From Comamonas testosteroni (GTDB lineage Bacteria; Pseudomonadota; Gammaproteobacteria; Burkholderiales; Burkholderiaceae_C): 64,000 nt of DNA. The stretch spans positions 372,001 through 436,000 of the forward strand of contig CP044131.1 of NCBI GenBank assembly GCA_008727115.1, read 5' to 3'. The translations under genes were made by a program, and so were the position numbers. Below, in pieces: positions 1 to 9,050 of this stretch (its first letter is position 1; every line of letters begins with the position of its first letter). The notes beneath the pieces are model-generated. The model made no database searches. It had not been told where the DNA came from and was given only the letters and a program-made list of their open reading frames with translations.

Positions 1-1
1 T

Positions 2-49
2 CCTGCAATGGCTGGTGGCGACGCTGCGCAGCAAGAAGGTAATCTGTGA
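2..49 (+). CDS. 3' tail of the upstream gene, probably flhB (partial)
   Basis: Only the last 15 codons are in the window. The frame reads PAMAGGDAAQQEGNL and stops at TGA 47-49, which overlaps the flhA ATG by one base (TGATG). FlhB precedes FlhA in most flagellar export operons, so this is inferred to be the FlhB C-terminal tail. The piece is too short to identify by itself, and a second open frame runs through the same bases. Confidence 0.4.
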   Translation, partial: PAMAGGDAAQQEGNL

Positions 50-2151
50 TGTCGTCGAATCCTCTGCAACTCTTCCAGAAGTGGTCTGGCGCCAATGTTG
101 GCGCCCTGCAAGGCCTGACCGCTCCTATTCTGGTAGTGGCTATTTTGGGTTTGATGGTTCTGCCCATCCCGCCCTGGCTGCTCGATACCTTCTTCACCCT
201 CAACATCGCCGTGGCGCTGATGGTGATGATGGTGGCGGCCTACATGATCAAGCCGCTGGACTTTGCGGCGTTTCCTTCGGTGCTGTTGCTCACCACGCTG
301 ATGCGTTTGTCGCTCAACGTGGCATCGACCCGCGTGGTGCTGATGGAAGGCCACACCGGCCCCGGCGCTGCGGGTGCAGTGATCGAGGCCTTTGGCCACT
401 TCCTGATCGGCGGCAACTTTGCCGTGGGTCTGATCGTGTTCAGCATCCTGGTGGTCATCAACTTTGTGGTGATTACCAAGGGCGCAGAGCGTATTGCCGA
501 AGTCTCGGCCCGCTTCACGCTGGATGCCATGCCCGGCAAGCAGATGGCGGTGGATGCCGACCTCAACGCCGGCCTGATTGACGAAAAAGAAGCCAAGCGT
601 CGCCGTGCCGAAGTGGGCGAGGAAGCCAACTTCTTCGGCTCCATGGACGGTGCCAGCAAATTTGTGCGCGGCGATGCGATTGCCGGCATCTTGATTCTGG
701 TCATCAACGTGATCGGCGGCCTCATCATCGGTATGGCCCAGCACGGCCTGTCGGCTGGCCAGGCCGCCGACAGCTACATCCTGCTGGCCGTGGGTGATGC
801 GCTGGTGGCGCAGATTCCCGGTCTGCTGATCTCGGTGGCATCGGCCATGGTGATCTCGCGCGTGGGCAAAGAGGCCGACATGGGCCGCCAGATCGTGCAG
901 CAGCTGTTCATGTCGCCCAAGGTGCTGGGTATTACGGCGGGCGTGATGACCTTGCTGGGCCTGATTCCCGGCATGCCGCATCTGGTGTTTCTGTCCATGG
1001 GCGCGCTGCTGGGCTGGGGTGCCTGGATGCTGGACAAGCGGGAAAAAGCCCGCGTTGCCGCGCAAAGCAGTGCTCCTGCACCACAGCAGCAGGCCGCGCA
1101 AAACGATGGCGAAGCCACCTGGGACGATTTGCAGCCTGTGGATCTGCTGGGCCTGGAGCTGGGCTATCGCCTGATCGCGCTGGTTGACAAGAGCCGCCAG
1201 GGCGATTTGCTGACCCGCATCAAGGGCGTGCGCCGCAAGTTTGCGCAGGAAGTGGGCTTTCTTCCACCCGCCGTGCATGTGCGCGACAACCTCGAGCTCA
1301 AGCCCAGTGCCTACCGCATGACGCTGCGCGGCGTGATGGTGGGCGAGGGTGAAGCCTTCCCCGGCATGTTCCTGGCCATCAACCCCGGAGGCATTACCAC
1401 GCCCTTGATTGGCACGCCCACCACCGATCCCGCCTTTGGTCTGCCCGCGCACTGGATCGACGAACGGCAAAAGGAAGCGGCACAAATGGCAGGCTTTACC
1501 GTCGTTGATTCGGAAACTGTGATGGCGACGCATTTGTCACACTTGATGCAAGTGCACGCGGCCAAGCTGTTGTCTCGTACCGAGACGCAGCAGCTCGTTG
1601 ACCATGTGGCCAAGCTGGCCCCCAAACTCATCGAAGAAGTCATCCCGAAAATGGTGCCCATCACAACGTTCCAGAAAGTGCTCCAGCTGCTGCTGGAAGA
1701 CTCTGTGCACATTCGTGATATCCGAACCATCATCGAGACGCTGGCCGAAAACGCCACGCAGACGACTGACCCGGTGGAGCTGGCGCGCCGTGTGCGCATT
1801 GCGCTGTCGCCTGCCATCGTGCAGCAGATCTATGGCCCCACCCGCGAGCTCAATGTGATTGCCATCGAGCCCGGTCTGGAGCGTCTGCTGGTGCAGGCGC
1901 TGGCCAACCCCAATGCGCCATCGCTGGACCCCGGCGTGGCCGAAATCCTCACACAAAAGGCGGTGGATGTCGCCAATCAGCAGGAAGAGCTGGGTCTGCC
2001 CGCCTGCCTGCTGGTGCCGGACTCCATCCGCAACTCTCTTGCCAAGCTGCTGCGCCGAGTGGCGCCGCGTCTGCAGGTGCTCGCGCACAGCGAGATCCCC
2101 GAGACGCACACCATCCGCATCGGCCCGATTCTTAAAGGTGCAACCGCATGA
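49..2151 (+). CDS. flhA: Flagellar export gate protein FlhA
   Basis: Inner-membrane component of the flagellar type III export gate; its cytoplasmic ring docks chaperone-substrate complexes. The 700-aa length is normal for the family. Residues about 20-320 carry the multi-spanning membrane domain, with the conserved cytoplasmic loop PGKQMAVDADLNAGLID near residues 160-180. After a Gln/Ala-rich linker (about 345-360) comes the soluble C-terminal domain. The ATG at 49 follows an AAGAAGG ribosome site at 34-40; a GTG one codon earlier is possible. The stop overlaps flhF by ATGA, suggesting coupled translation. Confidence 0.97.
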   Translation: MSSNPLQLFQKWSGANVGALQGLTAPILVVAILGLMVLPIPPWLLDTFFTLNIAVALMVMMVAAYMIKPLDFAAFPSVLLLTTLMRLSLNVASTRVVLMEGHTGPGAAGAVIEAFGHFLIGGNFAVGLIVFSILVVINFVVITKGAERIAEVSARFTLDAMPGKQMAVDADLNAGLIDEKEAKRRRAEVGEEANFFGSMDGASKFVRGDAIAGILILVINVIGGLIIGMAQHGLSAGQAADSYILLAVGDALVAQIPGLLISVASAMVISRVGKEADMGRQIVQQLFMSPKVLGITAGVMTLLGLIPGMPHLVFLSMGALLGWGAWMLDKREKARVAAQSSAPAPQQQAAQNDGEATWDDLQPVDLLGLELGYRLIALVDKSRQGDLLTRIKGVRRKFAQEVGFLPPAVHVRDNLELKPSAYRMTLRGVMVGEGEAFPGMFLAINPGGITTPLIGTPTTDPAFGLPAHWIDERQKEAAQMAGFTVVDSETVMATHLSHLMQVHAAKLLSRTETQQLVDHVAKLAPKLIEEVIPKMVPITTFQKVLQLLLEDSVHIRDIRTIIETLAENATQTTDPVELARRVRIALSPAIVQQIYGPTRELNVIAIEPGLERLLVQALANPNAPSLDPGVAEILTQKAVDVANQQEELGLPACLLVPDSIRNSLAKLLRRVAPRLQVLAHSEIPETHTIRIGPILKGATA

Positions 2152-3758
2152 ACATCAAACGCTTCTACGCCCCCACCGCCCGCGAGGCCCTGGCCAAGGC
2201 GCGCATGGCATTTGGCGACGGCACCCTGATTCTTTCCAACCGCCAGACACCGGACGGGGTGGAAGTCATGGCCACGGCCGAAGAAACGCTGCAGGACATG
2301 GATGCTGGCATGCAGACCAGCTCGCCCCTGCAAAAAGCGCTGGAGCGCCGTGCGGCCGATGAAGGCATGGGCCTGCGTAAGGACAGACTGCAAGCGGCAC
2401 CTCAGCGCAGCGATGGCTTGATGAGCACGCTGGAGCATGTGCAGGCCCGCCAGAACGCCAAGCAGGAGCAGGCGCGCGAAATGCAGGCCAGGCAGGTCAA
2501 GCCCATCAACGAACTGGCGCTGCACTCCGTGCAGGATGATGTTGAGCAACTGTCCATGAGCACGCTGACATTCCAGGACTATGTGCGCGAGCGCATGCTG
2601 CGTCGCCGTCACGAGTCCTCGCTGGACAGCGGTGAGGCCTTGCCCACGTTTGCCCAGCGTGTGCAGGATCGCAATAACGAACGTGGTCACGAGCGTCCGG
2701 CCATGGCTGCCAAAGCACAGCCGGTCAGCGCAGGGGTGGCTCGCCACAATCCGCTGCGCCCAGAGCAAATTCAGATCAAGGAAGGCGCTGCCAAGCCTCA
2801 GGCAGCTGCGCCTGCCGCCCCGCAGAACTTCATGCAGGAAATGCAATCCATGAAGGATCTGATCGAGGAGCGCTTCAACACGCTGACCTGGTTGGGTCAG
2901 ACGCGCCAGAACCCGATTCAGTCCAGCCTGATGCACAAGCTGATTCGCGCCGGGTATTCGCCTGCCTTGTCGCGTGCGCTGATCGAGAAACTGCCCGAGA
3001 CACTCTCCGCCAGCGATGCCGTGCGTTGGCTGATGCAGGTGCTGGAGCGCAATCTGCGCACCGATGCGGCCCAGCCTGCGATCTACGAACAAGGCGGTGT
3101 CTTCGCTCTGGTGGGAGCCACCGGCGTAGGCAAGACCACGACTACCGCCAAGCTGGCCGCGCTGTGTGCCGCCAAGCATGGCCCGGCTTCCGTGGGCCTG
3201 ATAACGCTCGATACCTACCGCATCGGTGGCCATGACCAGCTGCGCACCTATGCCCGCATGCTGGGCATGGTGGCCCATCAGGCTCATGACAAGGCTGCGC
3301 TGCAGGATCTGCTGGGCCTGCTGCAAAGCAAGAAGATGGTGCTGATCGACACCACGGGCGTGGCCCCGCGTGATCCGCGCAAGGACGAAATCATGGATGT
3401 GCTGGCCATCGACGGTGTGCAGCAGTTGTTGGCTGTCAACGCCGCCGCACAGGGCGATGCGCAGGACGATGTCATGCAGGCCTTCAAGGCGCGCGGCTCG
3501 CAGCACGCCATCCTCACCAAAGTTGATGAAGCCGTGAAAGTCGGCCCCTCGGTCGATACGCTGATTCGCCATCAGATCCAGCTGCGCGGCGTGACCAATG
3601 GTCAGCGCGTGCCCGAGGACTTCGAGCGTGCCAATGCGCAGTTGCTGGTTTCGGCCTCCATGCGCTCGGCTGCCAAGTCGGCGTTTGATCCGCAGTCGCT
3701 GGATCTGGACTTCTTCTTCACCCCTTCGTCTGCTACTGGAGAGGCCGCCCATGCTTGA
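2148..3758 (+). CDS. flhF: SRP-type GTPase FlhF
   Basis: Signal-recognition-particle family GTPase that sets flagellar position and number, usually at the cell pole. At 536 aa it has a long Gln/Ala-rich basic N-terminal region (about 1-230), an N domain and the GTPase G domain. The P-loop GATGVGKT is at residues 323-330. The DTYRIGGHDQLRTYA signature, a DTTG motif (usually DTAG) and TKVDEA follow. It overlaps flhA by four bases upstream and the flhG-like gene by eight bases downstream, so flhA-flhF-flhG-fliA are read as one operon. Confidence 0.96.
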   Translation: MNIKRFYAPTAREALAKARMAFGDGTLILSNRQTPDGVEVMATAEETLQDMDAGMQTSSPLQKALERRAADEGMGLRKDRLQAAPQRSDGLMSTLEHVQARQNAKQEQAREMQARQVKPINELALHSVQDDVEQLSMSTLTFQDYVRERMLRRRHESSLDSGEALPTFAQRVQDRNNERGHERPAMAAKAQPVSAGVARHNPLRPEQIQIKEGAAKPQAAAPAAPQNFMQEMQSMKDLIEERFNTLTWLGQTRQNPIQSSLMHKLIRAGYSPALSRALIEKLPETLSASDAVRWLMQVLERNLRTDAAQPAIYEQGGVFALVGATGVGKTTTTAKLAALCAAKHGPASVGLITLDTYRIGGHDQLRTYARMLGMVAHQAHDKAALQDLLGLLQSKKMVLIDTTGVAPRDPRKDEIMDVLAIDGVQQLLAVNAAAQGDAQDDVMQAFKARGSQHAILTKVDEAVKVGPSVDTLIRHQIQLRGVTNGQRVPEDFERANAQLLVSASMRSAAKSAFDPQSLDLDFFFTPSSATGEAAHA

Positions 3759-4608
3759 GCGACATGCGCCCTTGCATCAGGGCATGGCCCTGCATGTGAG
3801 TGATGCCAGCACCGCTGGCCTGCGTGTGCTGGCCGTGCTGCACAGCACAGCGGGTGCAGCAGCGGAACAAGCGGTGCTCTGGCCTCTGTGCGCCCAGCTG
3901 CAGCGCCTGGGCCAGAAGGTGCTGGTGCTGGATGGCAGCCAGCCTGAATCCTTTCACACACCGGGCCTGGCGCAGTTGCTGGTGCAGCACGCCTGGCAGG
4001 CTCAGGCGGAGCTGCGCTCTGGCGCGGCTGATGCCCACTCGGTGGCCAGCCTGCCTGCTCGCCAGGGGCTCAAGCAGCTCAAGGCGTCGGCGGACGAAAT
4101 GGGCATGGACATACTGACTGCGCTGCAAGCCTATGTGCGTGGCTACACCACGGTGCTGATTTATGCGAGCAGCGAAACTCTGGCCTCCTTGCTTCAAGGC
4201 CAGGGCTTGCAGCCCCTGCTCATCGTTCCGCCGGATGCCGATCATTTGATCGACAGCTATCGACAGCTCAAGCACCTGGCCGTGTTTGCCGGTGTGGAAT
4301 GCACGATTGCCGCGCTGGAGGCGCCGCTGAGCGCCGAAGGCCCGCAGAAATACGACTGGAACCGCAAGCAAAGCAGTGCGCAGACAGCCAAGCAGGATGC
4401 CCAGTTGCGCCTGCAGCGCCTGAATGCTTTGCTACAGTGTTCGCAGCGCCACCTGGGTGATGCACCGGTGCTGATGCGCCTGCGCTGGCGTCAGACCAGT
4501 GATCTGCATCAGCTTACGCTGCACATGCTCAAGACCGCTTGCATCCTGCCCATGCACGCTCAGCCCTCGGCGCTCAGCGCGCCTGAATCTTTTGCCTGGA
4601 GCCATTGA
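3751..4608 (+). CDS. Degenerate FlhG/FleN-like (MinD-family) protein
   Basis: 285 aa, in the place where flhG (fleN) lies in other flagellated proteobacteria: right after flhF and before fliA. The fold outline can be followed: an N-terminal strand LRVLAVLHS, then LGQKVLVLDGSQPE resembling the strand after the MinD Walker A helix. Later PLLIVPPDADHLIDSYRQLKHL resembles the TPEPTSITDAYALIKLL region of FlhG. Where the deviant Walker A (KGGxGKT) should be, the sequence reads STAGAAAEQAVL with no lysine, so ATP binding is doubtful. The start ATG at 3751 overlaps flhF; an in-frame start further upstream would lie inside flhF. A role in flagellar number control is inferred from position. Confidence 0.75.
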   Translation: MLERHAPLHQGMALHVSDASTAGLRVLAVLHSTAGAAAEQAVLWPLCAQLQRLGQKVLVLDGSQPESFHTPGLAQLLVQHAWQAQAELRSGAADAHSVASLPARQGLKQLKASADEMGMDILTALQAYVRGYTTVLIYASSETLASLLQGQGLQPLLIVPPDADHLIDSYRQLKHLAVFAGVECTIAALEAPLSAEGPQKYDWNRKQSSAQTAKQDAQLRLQRLNALLQCSQRHLGDAPVLMRLRWRQTSDLHQLTLHMLKTACILPMHAQPSALSAPESFAWSH

Positions 4609-4613
4609 CTGCC

Positions 4614-5333
4614 ATGTACACCGCCAAAGGCCAACTCGACCGCGACGCGCTGATCCGTCAGCATGTGCCGTTGGTGCGTCGGATTGCCCTGCACATGATC
4701 GCCAAACTACCGCCCAATGTGGAGCTGGATGACCTGATCCAGGTCGGCATGATTGGGCTGGCCGAAGCGCTGTCGCGCTTCGAGAGCGAGCAAGGCGTGC
4801 AATTCGACACTTTCGCCAGCCAGCGCATTCGCGGAGCCATGCTCGACGAGCTGCGCGAAGGCGACTGGATGAGCCGCAGTTCGCGCAAGAGCCAAAAGGA
4901 GATCGAGCAGGCACTGGGCCGGCTGGAGCAACGCCTCGGCCGACCTCCGCTGGAGTCGGAAATTGCCGACGAACTGGGCATGGCACTCGATGATTACCAG
5001 TCCCTGCTGGGTCGGGTGCGAGGCACCCAGCTGGTCTATCTGGAAGACATTGGCGGCGGTGATGGCGCTGATGGTGACGACTATCTGGAGCGTCACGTCG
5101 CGGACACAGGCGCCGACCCGTTTGCCCTGCTGCGGGATCAGCGTCTGCGACTGGCATTGGTCGATGCCATCAAGAACCTGCCTGAGCGTGAGCAGTATGT
5201 GATGGGCATGTACTACGAGCACGACATGAATCTCAAGGAAATCGCTGCCGTGCTGGGTGTGACCGAATCGCGGGTCTGCCAGCTGCACAGCCAGGCGATT
5301 GCCCGCCTGCGTACCAAGATGCGTGCTCACTGA
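4614..5333 (+). CDS. fliA: Flagellar sigma factor FliA (sigma28)
   Basis: Sigma70-family factor for late flagellar genes (flagellins, cap, motor). At 239 aa it matches the E. coli protein length. Region 2 contains VPLVRRIALHMIAKLPPNVE and DDLIQVGMIGLAEA. Region 4 ends with the helix-turn-helix LKEIAAVLGVTESRVCQLHSQA. ATG 4614 is used here; TTG 4605 (overlapping the previous stop as TTGA) would add MTA and would align with the E. coli MNSLYTAEG start, so it remains possible. The candidate targets fliC2 and fliD, and perhaps motA, lie just downstream in this window. Confidence 0.95.
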   Translation: MYTAKGQLDRDALIRQHVPLVRRIALHMIAKLPPNVELDDLIQVGMIGLAEALSRFESEQGVQFDTFASQRIRGAMLDELREGDWMSRSSRKSQKEIEQALGRLEQRLGRPPLESEIADELGMALDDYQSLLGRVRGTQLVYLEDIGGGDGADGDDYLERHVADTGADPFALLRDQRLRLALVDAIKNLPEREQYVMGMYYEHDMNLKEIAAVLGVTESRVCQLHSQAIARLRTKMRAH

Positions 5334-5369
5334 TAACCCAGCCCGAAGGGCGCGACCACTTGCACAGAG

Positions 5370-5411
5370 CCGCCGCACAGGCAGATACCGATCTGACCAG
5401 GCGGCGGTTTT
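5370..5411 (+). terminator. Candidate terminator after fliA
   Basis: CCGCCGC (5370-5376) pairs with GCGGCGG (5401-5407), followed by TTTT. An inner CAGAT/ATCTG stem can extend the hairpin. The U-tract is short, so strength is uncertain. Confidence 0.5.
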
Positions 5412-5451
5412 GCTTTGCGCTCAGTGTTGTTATTCAAATATTCACTAAATT

Positions 5452-5490
5452 AATAGCTACTAGCGCTTGATGGTATTGGGTTAGAGGCTG
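5452..5490 (+). repeat. Element A, degenerate copy (AATAGCTNCNNGCGCTTGAT...TAGAGGC)
   Basis: AATAGCTACTAGCGCTTGAT, then TTAGAGGC and a T-run, matches the elements after cheZ (13485) and fliR (25797). It lies downstream of fliA in the same orientation. The right half of the palindrome has decayed. Confidence 0.55.
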
Positions 5491-5526
5491 TTTTTTCTTG
5501 AATTCTTGTGCTGGGTTGCCACCTGC

Positions 5527-5566
5527 AAAAAAGCCCTGTTGCATCGCTGCAGCAGGGCTTTGTTTT
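5527..5566. terminator. Bidirectional terminator between fliA and fliT
   Basis: AAGCCCTGTTGC (5531-5542) pairs with GCAGCAGGGCTT (5549-5560) around the loop ATCGCT. On the minus strand the stem is followed by TTTTTT, so it should end the fliD-fliS-fliT transcript. On the plus strand it is followed by TGTTTT. Confidence 0.85.
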
Positions 5567-5581
5567 CAGGTGATCTAGCGA

Positions 5582-5881
5582 TCAGTGCATCACATGGGGC
5601 TGGCCGTCGAACATATGTTCAAAGCTTGCCAGCCAGGGCTCGGCGAGCACGCGAATCTGGGCGTCGTTGCGCAGAATGCGCTGCATGATGCGGGCCTTTT
5701 CCTTGCGCTGCTCTGGCTCCAGCTTCTCCTCGCGAGAGCGAAAGCGCAATTGCTCGATCAGCACGGCACAAGTGCCCTCGTAACGCGCAACACCGTCCCA
5801 GTCCTTGGCTTGAGCGGCTTGCAGCATCTTGGCACTGCTTTCCTCAATAGCGCGGTAGTAATCGATCAATGTGTGCTCCAT
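5582..5881 (-). CDS. fliT: FliT-like flagellar chaperone
   Basis: 99-aa, helical, charged protein (MEHTLIDYYRAIEESSAKML...) directly after fliS in the fliD-fliS-fliT order. FliT proteins bind the cap protein FliD and, in enterics, FlhDC. Sequence conservation in this family is low, so size, helical character and position carry the call. The ATG at 5881 lies 8 bases from the fliS stop; an earlier in-frame start would sit inside fliS. Confidence 0.75.
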   Translation of the reverse strand: MEHTLIDYYRAIEESSAKMLQAAQAKDWDGVARYEGTCAVLIEQLRFRSREEKLEPEQRKEKARIMQRILRNDAQIRVLAEPWLASFEHMFDGQPHVMH

Positions 5882-5888
5882 TTTCTTT

Positions 5889-6287
5889 TTAGATTGTTTG
5901 CCCCATCTCGCGCCAGCCTTGTGCAACAGGTGCAATCACCGTCTGCGCAGACTCCAGCAGAGACGGGTCATTGCGCAAGTTGGCCAGCGTAATCTGAGTA
6001 ATGCTGTAGTCGTACAACGAAGCCAGGTTCTGAGCCACTTCACCGCCCTGATTCAGATTCAGAGATGCCTTCAGGCCCTCTTCCAGAATCCGGACCGCTT
6101 TTCCGATCTGTCGGCCTTTTTCCTCGATATCGCCACGCTGCATTGCCCCTTTGGCCGCATTCAAGGAGGTTTCCAGAGCATCAAACAGCATCTGGATCAG
6201 CATATGGGGCGACGCGCCGTCAACCACAGACTGGACACCTACCTGACGGTAAGCATTCGCAGCGCTTCGATTCATGGAGGTATACAT
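5889..6287 (-). CDS. fliS: Flagellin export chaperone FliS
   Basis: 132 aa, typical FliS length. FliS binds the C-terminal helix of newly made flagellin and delivers it to FlhA. Family features seen are the YRQVGVQSVVDGASPHMLIQ start, MLFDALETSLNAAKGAM, and a four-helix layout with the SLYDYSITQITLANLRNDP segment. It follows fliD by about 58 bases. A second in-frame ATG lies four codons in (MNRSAANAY) and could also be used. Confidence 0.95.
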   Translation of the reverse strand: MYTSMNRSAANAYRQVGVQSVVDGASPHMLIQMLFDALETSLNAAKGAMQRGDIEEKGRQIGKAVRILEEGLKASLNLNQGGEVAQNLASLYDYSITQITLANLRNDPSLLESAQTVIAPVAQGWREMGQTI

Positions 6288-6345
6288 AGGCTCTCTGATG
6301 TGTTCTTGATATCTATATCGACATCAATCACAAAAACTAAAGCGT

Positions 6346-7713
6346 CTAGCTGTTGTTCCACTGGGAAACTTGCTGAGTCATATAAGCACTCAGCGTCGAC
6401 AAGCTGGCCATCTTGGTATCCAGCGCCGTGTACTGAGCGCGCATACGCGCTTCAAATGCGGTCGCCTGATCATTGACCCGCTCCTGCGCTTTGGTGTTGC
6501 TCTTTTTCAAAGCCGTCAGGCTGGAGTTTTTGGTATCAAAAGTACCTTCAAAGTCCAGCATGCTTTTCGTCAAAGTCTTCATACGAACTGCAAGTCCTTG
6601 GGTATCACCCTGACCATCCGTGCCTGCGCTGGCAAAGACCGCACTCAGGCTTGCTGGGTCGCTCAGTGCTTTTTCCAGCTTGGCCTTGTCAGCCGTTGAA
6701 GTACCGAATGACATCTTTCCACCCTTCGCAATCTGGATACCCAGCTCCGAAAGACGATTGACACCGCCAATACCATTCACCGTTCCCGAAACTGCAGCAC
6801 GCAGACTATTGGCCATATTGACGGCCGTGGAGTCCCCTTGCAGAGTCCCCGCTGTCTGGCTTTCAGAATCGTATTTGGTGGATGTTGCAAGCAAGTCATT
6901 CAAGGCGTTATAGGCATCCATGAAAGACTGCACACTCTTCTTCAGGCCTTCCGTGTCCGTTTTCACAGTCACATTGGCCGCAGATGTGGTGACCTGAGAA
7001 ACCGTGATATTCAAGCCTGGCAGAACCGACTTGAAATCATTGGTCGCCGACTCTACGGAAATACCATTAACGACGATTCTTGCATTCTGGGCAGCCTGTA
7101 CCACCGTGCCGCTGGCGGTACTTGCCAGCGCATTCAGGTTCTCATCTCCTGCGGCAGTCAGCGAAAACGCGGTATTCGTACCCGTATCTTTGGAACGAAG
7201 CACCAGTCGCTGCTGGCCATCCGCATTCGTCATGACGGACGCCACAACTCCTGTATTTTTCGCATTGATCGCCGCAACTACGTCCTTCATGGAGGAGTCA
7301 GGTTCAACATTGATATCCGTCGTGACGCCACCAATAGTCAGACTCAAGGCACCCCCAAACTTTGCATCCTCAGCCATCAGCCTCGACGCTTGCGAATGCC
7401 CTCTGGCCAAGGCCTCGACACTTACTTCGGAAGATCCTGCCAATGCAGTAGCGTCCGTAACCGCAACAGTGACCGCTGTATTGGAGGAGGCCGCTGTTGT
7501 CGTTTTCCAAGTCTCCGCCTTGGCCAGCGTTGTTGCGGTATCCGACAGCGTCGACATCAGCGACTTGAGCTTTCCGTACGCAGAAATTTTGGTGTCCAGC
7601 GACGACGCTGTCGTCTGCAATGCCTTCAGCGGCGACTTTTGCAAAGTCACCATTTGCGAGATCAGTGACTCGACATCCAAGCCACTACCAATACCAGCTG
7701 CTGTTAACCCCAT
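6346..7713 (-). CDS. fliD: Flagellar cap protein FliD (HAP2)
   Basis: 455-aa filament cap protein that helps flagellin insert at the growing tip. The N-terminal MGLTAAGIGSGLDVESLISQ motif is diagnostic. The C-terminal region has the coiled-coil heptads FEARMRAQYTALDTKMASL. The start at 7713 (cat at 7711-7713 on the plus strand) has an AAAGGAG ribosome site; an upstream in-frame start would add 27 unlike residues. A sigma28 promoter lies about 120 bases upstream. Confidence 0.96.
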   Translation of the reverse strand: MGLTAAGIGSGLDVESLISQMVTLQKSPLKALQTTASSLDTKISAYGKLKSLMSTLSDTATTLAKAETWKTTTAASSNTAVTVAVTDATALAGSSEVSVEALARGHSQASRLMAEDAKFGGALSLTIGGVTTDINVEPDSSMKDVVAAINAKNTGVVASVMTNADGQQRLVLRSKDTGTNTAFSLTAAGDENLNALASTASGTVVQAAQNARIVVNGISVESATNDFKSVLPGLNITVSQVTTSAANVTVKTDTEGLKKSVQSFMDAYNALNDLLATSTKYDSESQTAGTLQGDSTAVNMANSLRAAVSGTVNGIGGVNRLSELGIQIAKGGKMSFGTSTADKAKLEKALSDPASLSAVFASAGTDGQGDTQGLAVRMKTLTKSMLDFEGTFDTKNSSLTALKKSNTKAQERVNDQATAFEARMRAQYTALDTKMASLSTLSAYMTQQVSQWNNS

Positions 7714-7832
7714 TGCAGGCTCCTTTGTGTTGTCCAGCCTTACACAAGACTGCGTGCCGAAAATACCTTCCCGTAACCGAAGGCAGCCAATCAAGCAGCT
7801 GCAAATCAGTACACGCCAGAAAACTTATCTGT

Positions 7833-7859
7833 TTATCGGCAATCCAGGGACTAACTTTA
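7833..7859 (-). promoter_or_regulatory. Sigma28 (FliA) promoter of fliD
   Basis: On the minus strand the sequence reads TAAA, 15 bases, GCCGATAA: a full match to the sigma28 consensus with the exact spacing. It lies between the fliC1 stop and the fliD start and points at fliD-fliS-fliT. Confidence 0.9.
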
Positions 7860-7882
7860 GAGGCTCAAGCTCTCAAGCCTCT
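7859..7882 (-). terminator. Hairpin downstream of fliC1
   Basis: AGAGGCT (7859-7865) pairs with AGCCTCT (7876-7882), just past the fliC1 stop on the minus strand. No U-tract follows, and the stem touches the -35 box of the fliD promoter. It may be a weak terminator or an mRNA 3' stem. Confidence 0.35.
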
Positions 7883-7889
7883 TGCATAT

Positions 7890-8774
7890 TTACTGAATCA
7901 GCTTGAGAACCGATTGGGGAATTTGATTGGCCTGCGCCACCATTGCAGTACCTGCTTGCTGGAGGATCTGCGTGCGGCTCAGATTGGCGGTTTCCGCGGC
8001 AAAGTCTGCATCCATGATTCTGGAGCGAGCCGCCGATGTATTTTCTGCTGCGACCTGCAAGTTGGAAATCACCGCTTCAAATCGATTCTGTGCAGCGCCG
8101 TATACCGCACGAGTGTTATTGACCAAATCTAAAGCGCCATCGATAGCGGTCATCGAAAGTTTCGCCTCATTCGCGGTTCCTGCGCCAACAGCTGCCAAAG
8201 AGCCCAGGGCTCCGTCCAGCGTGTCTGGTGCCCCTGACGCCCCTGCAACCACTCCTAAGCCACCAGGTGCTGCAGCTTTCATGTCAACCGCAGGAATCGT
8301 AATTTGGTTATCTGCACCTGTATTGGCCCCCACCTGGAAGACCGTGGAAGCTGCACTGCTCAGCAATGGCCGATTGTTAAACTGGGTGCTTGTCACCACT
8401 CGGGCAATTTCTTGAGCCAACTGCTGATACTCTTTATTCAAAGAGTCTCGATCACTGGTGCCATTGGTATCGTTGGCCGCCTGCACAGCCAGCTCACGCA
8501 TACGCTGCAGGTTGTCGCCAACCTTGCTCAGCGCACCTTCAGCAGTCTGCGCCATCGAGATGCCGTCATTGGCATTGCGCATGGCGACATTCATGCCGCG
8601 CACTTGGGCATTCATACGCTCGGCAATGGCCAGACCTGCAGCATCGTCCTTGGCGCTGTTCACGCGCAGGCCGGAGGACAGGCGCTGCATGGTGGTCGAC
8701 AGCGAAGCCTGAGAGGTGTTGAGGTTGCGCTGAGCATTCAGCGATGCAAGATTGGTGTTGATGATGGACGCCAT
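7890..8774 (-). CDS. fliC: Flagellin, copy 1
   Basis: 294-aa flagellin. The N-terminal D0/D1 part ([53 protein letters not shown]) and the C-terminal part ([33 protein letters not shown]) are fully conserved. Only about 90 variable residues lie between, giving a small flagellin without large outer domains. ATG 8774 has GAGGAG upstream. It is a paralogue of the gene at 9051-9884 but has a different middle and a different tail (VLKLIQ against VLSLLR). No clear sigma28 promoter was found directly before it. Confidence 0.95.
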   Translation of the reverse strand: MASIINTNLASLNAQRNLNTSQASLSTTMQRLSSGLRVNSAKDDAAGLAIAERMNAQVRGMNVAMRNANDGISMAQTAEGALSKVGDNLQRMRELAVQAANDTNGTSDRDSLNKEYQQLAQEIARVVTSTQFNNRPLLSSAASTVFQVGANTGADNQITIPAVDMKAAAPGGLGVVAGASGAPDTLDGALGSLAAVGAGTANEAKLSMTAIDGALDLVNNTRAVYGAAQNRFEAVISNLQVAAENTSAARSRIMDADFAAETANLSRTQILQQAGTAMVAQANQIPQSVLKLIQ

Positions 8775-8966
8775 GGGCAAAGCTCCTCGTTAGGCATGAA
8801 GAATGGCCAACCGCTTTGCGCGCAGCGCACGCAAAACGTCAGACAGCACGCCAGACTCCCAGCCTTGCCTATCTGATGCCATGCATTGTGCGAAAACAAG
8901 CCCAACACTAAAGCCCAATAAAAGCGGAGATCAGCCGCTATTTCTGATGTCCTGCAGGGCGCCCAA

Positions 8967-8995
8967 TAAAAAAGCCCTGAGCATTGCCCAAGGCT
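8967..8995 (-). terminator. Terminator of flagellin copy 2
   Basis: Minus strand: GCCTTGGGC-AAT-GCTCAGGGC, a 9-bp stem with two G-U pairs, followed by TTTTTT. It lies between the two flagellin genes and should separate their transcripts. Confidence 0.8.
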
Positions 8996-9050
8996 TGATG
9001 CGACTGGCCATCCCAGCCTGATGAGGCTGGAGTTGAGGCCTAGTGCTGAA

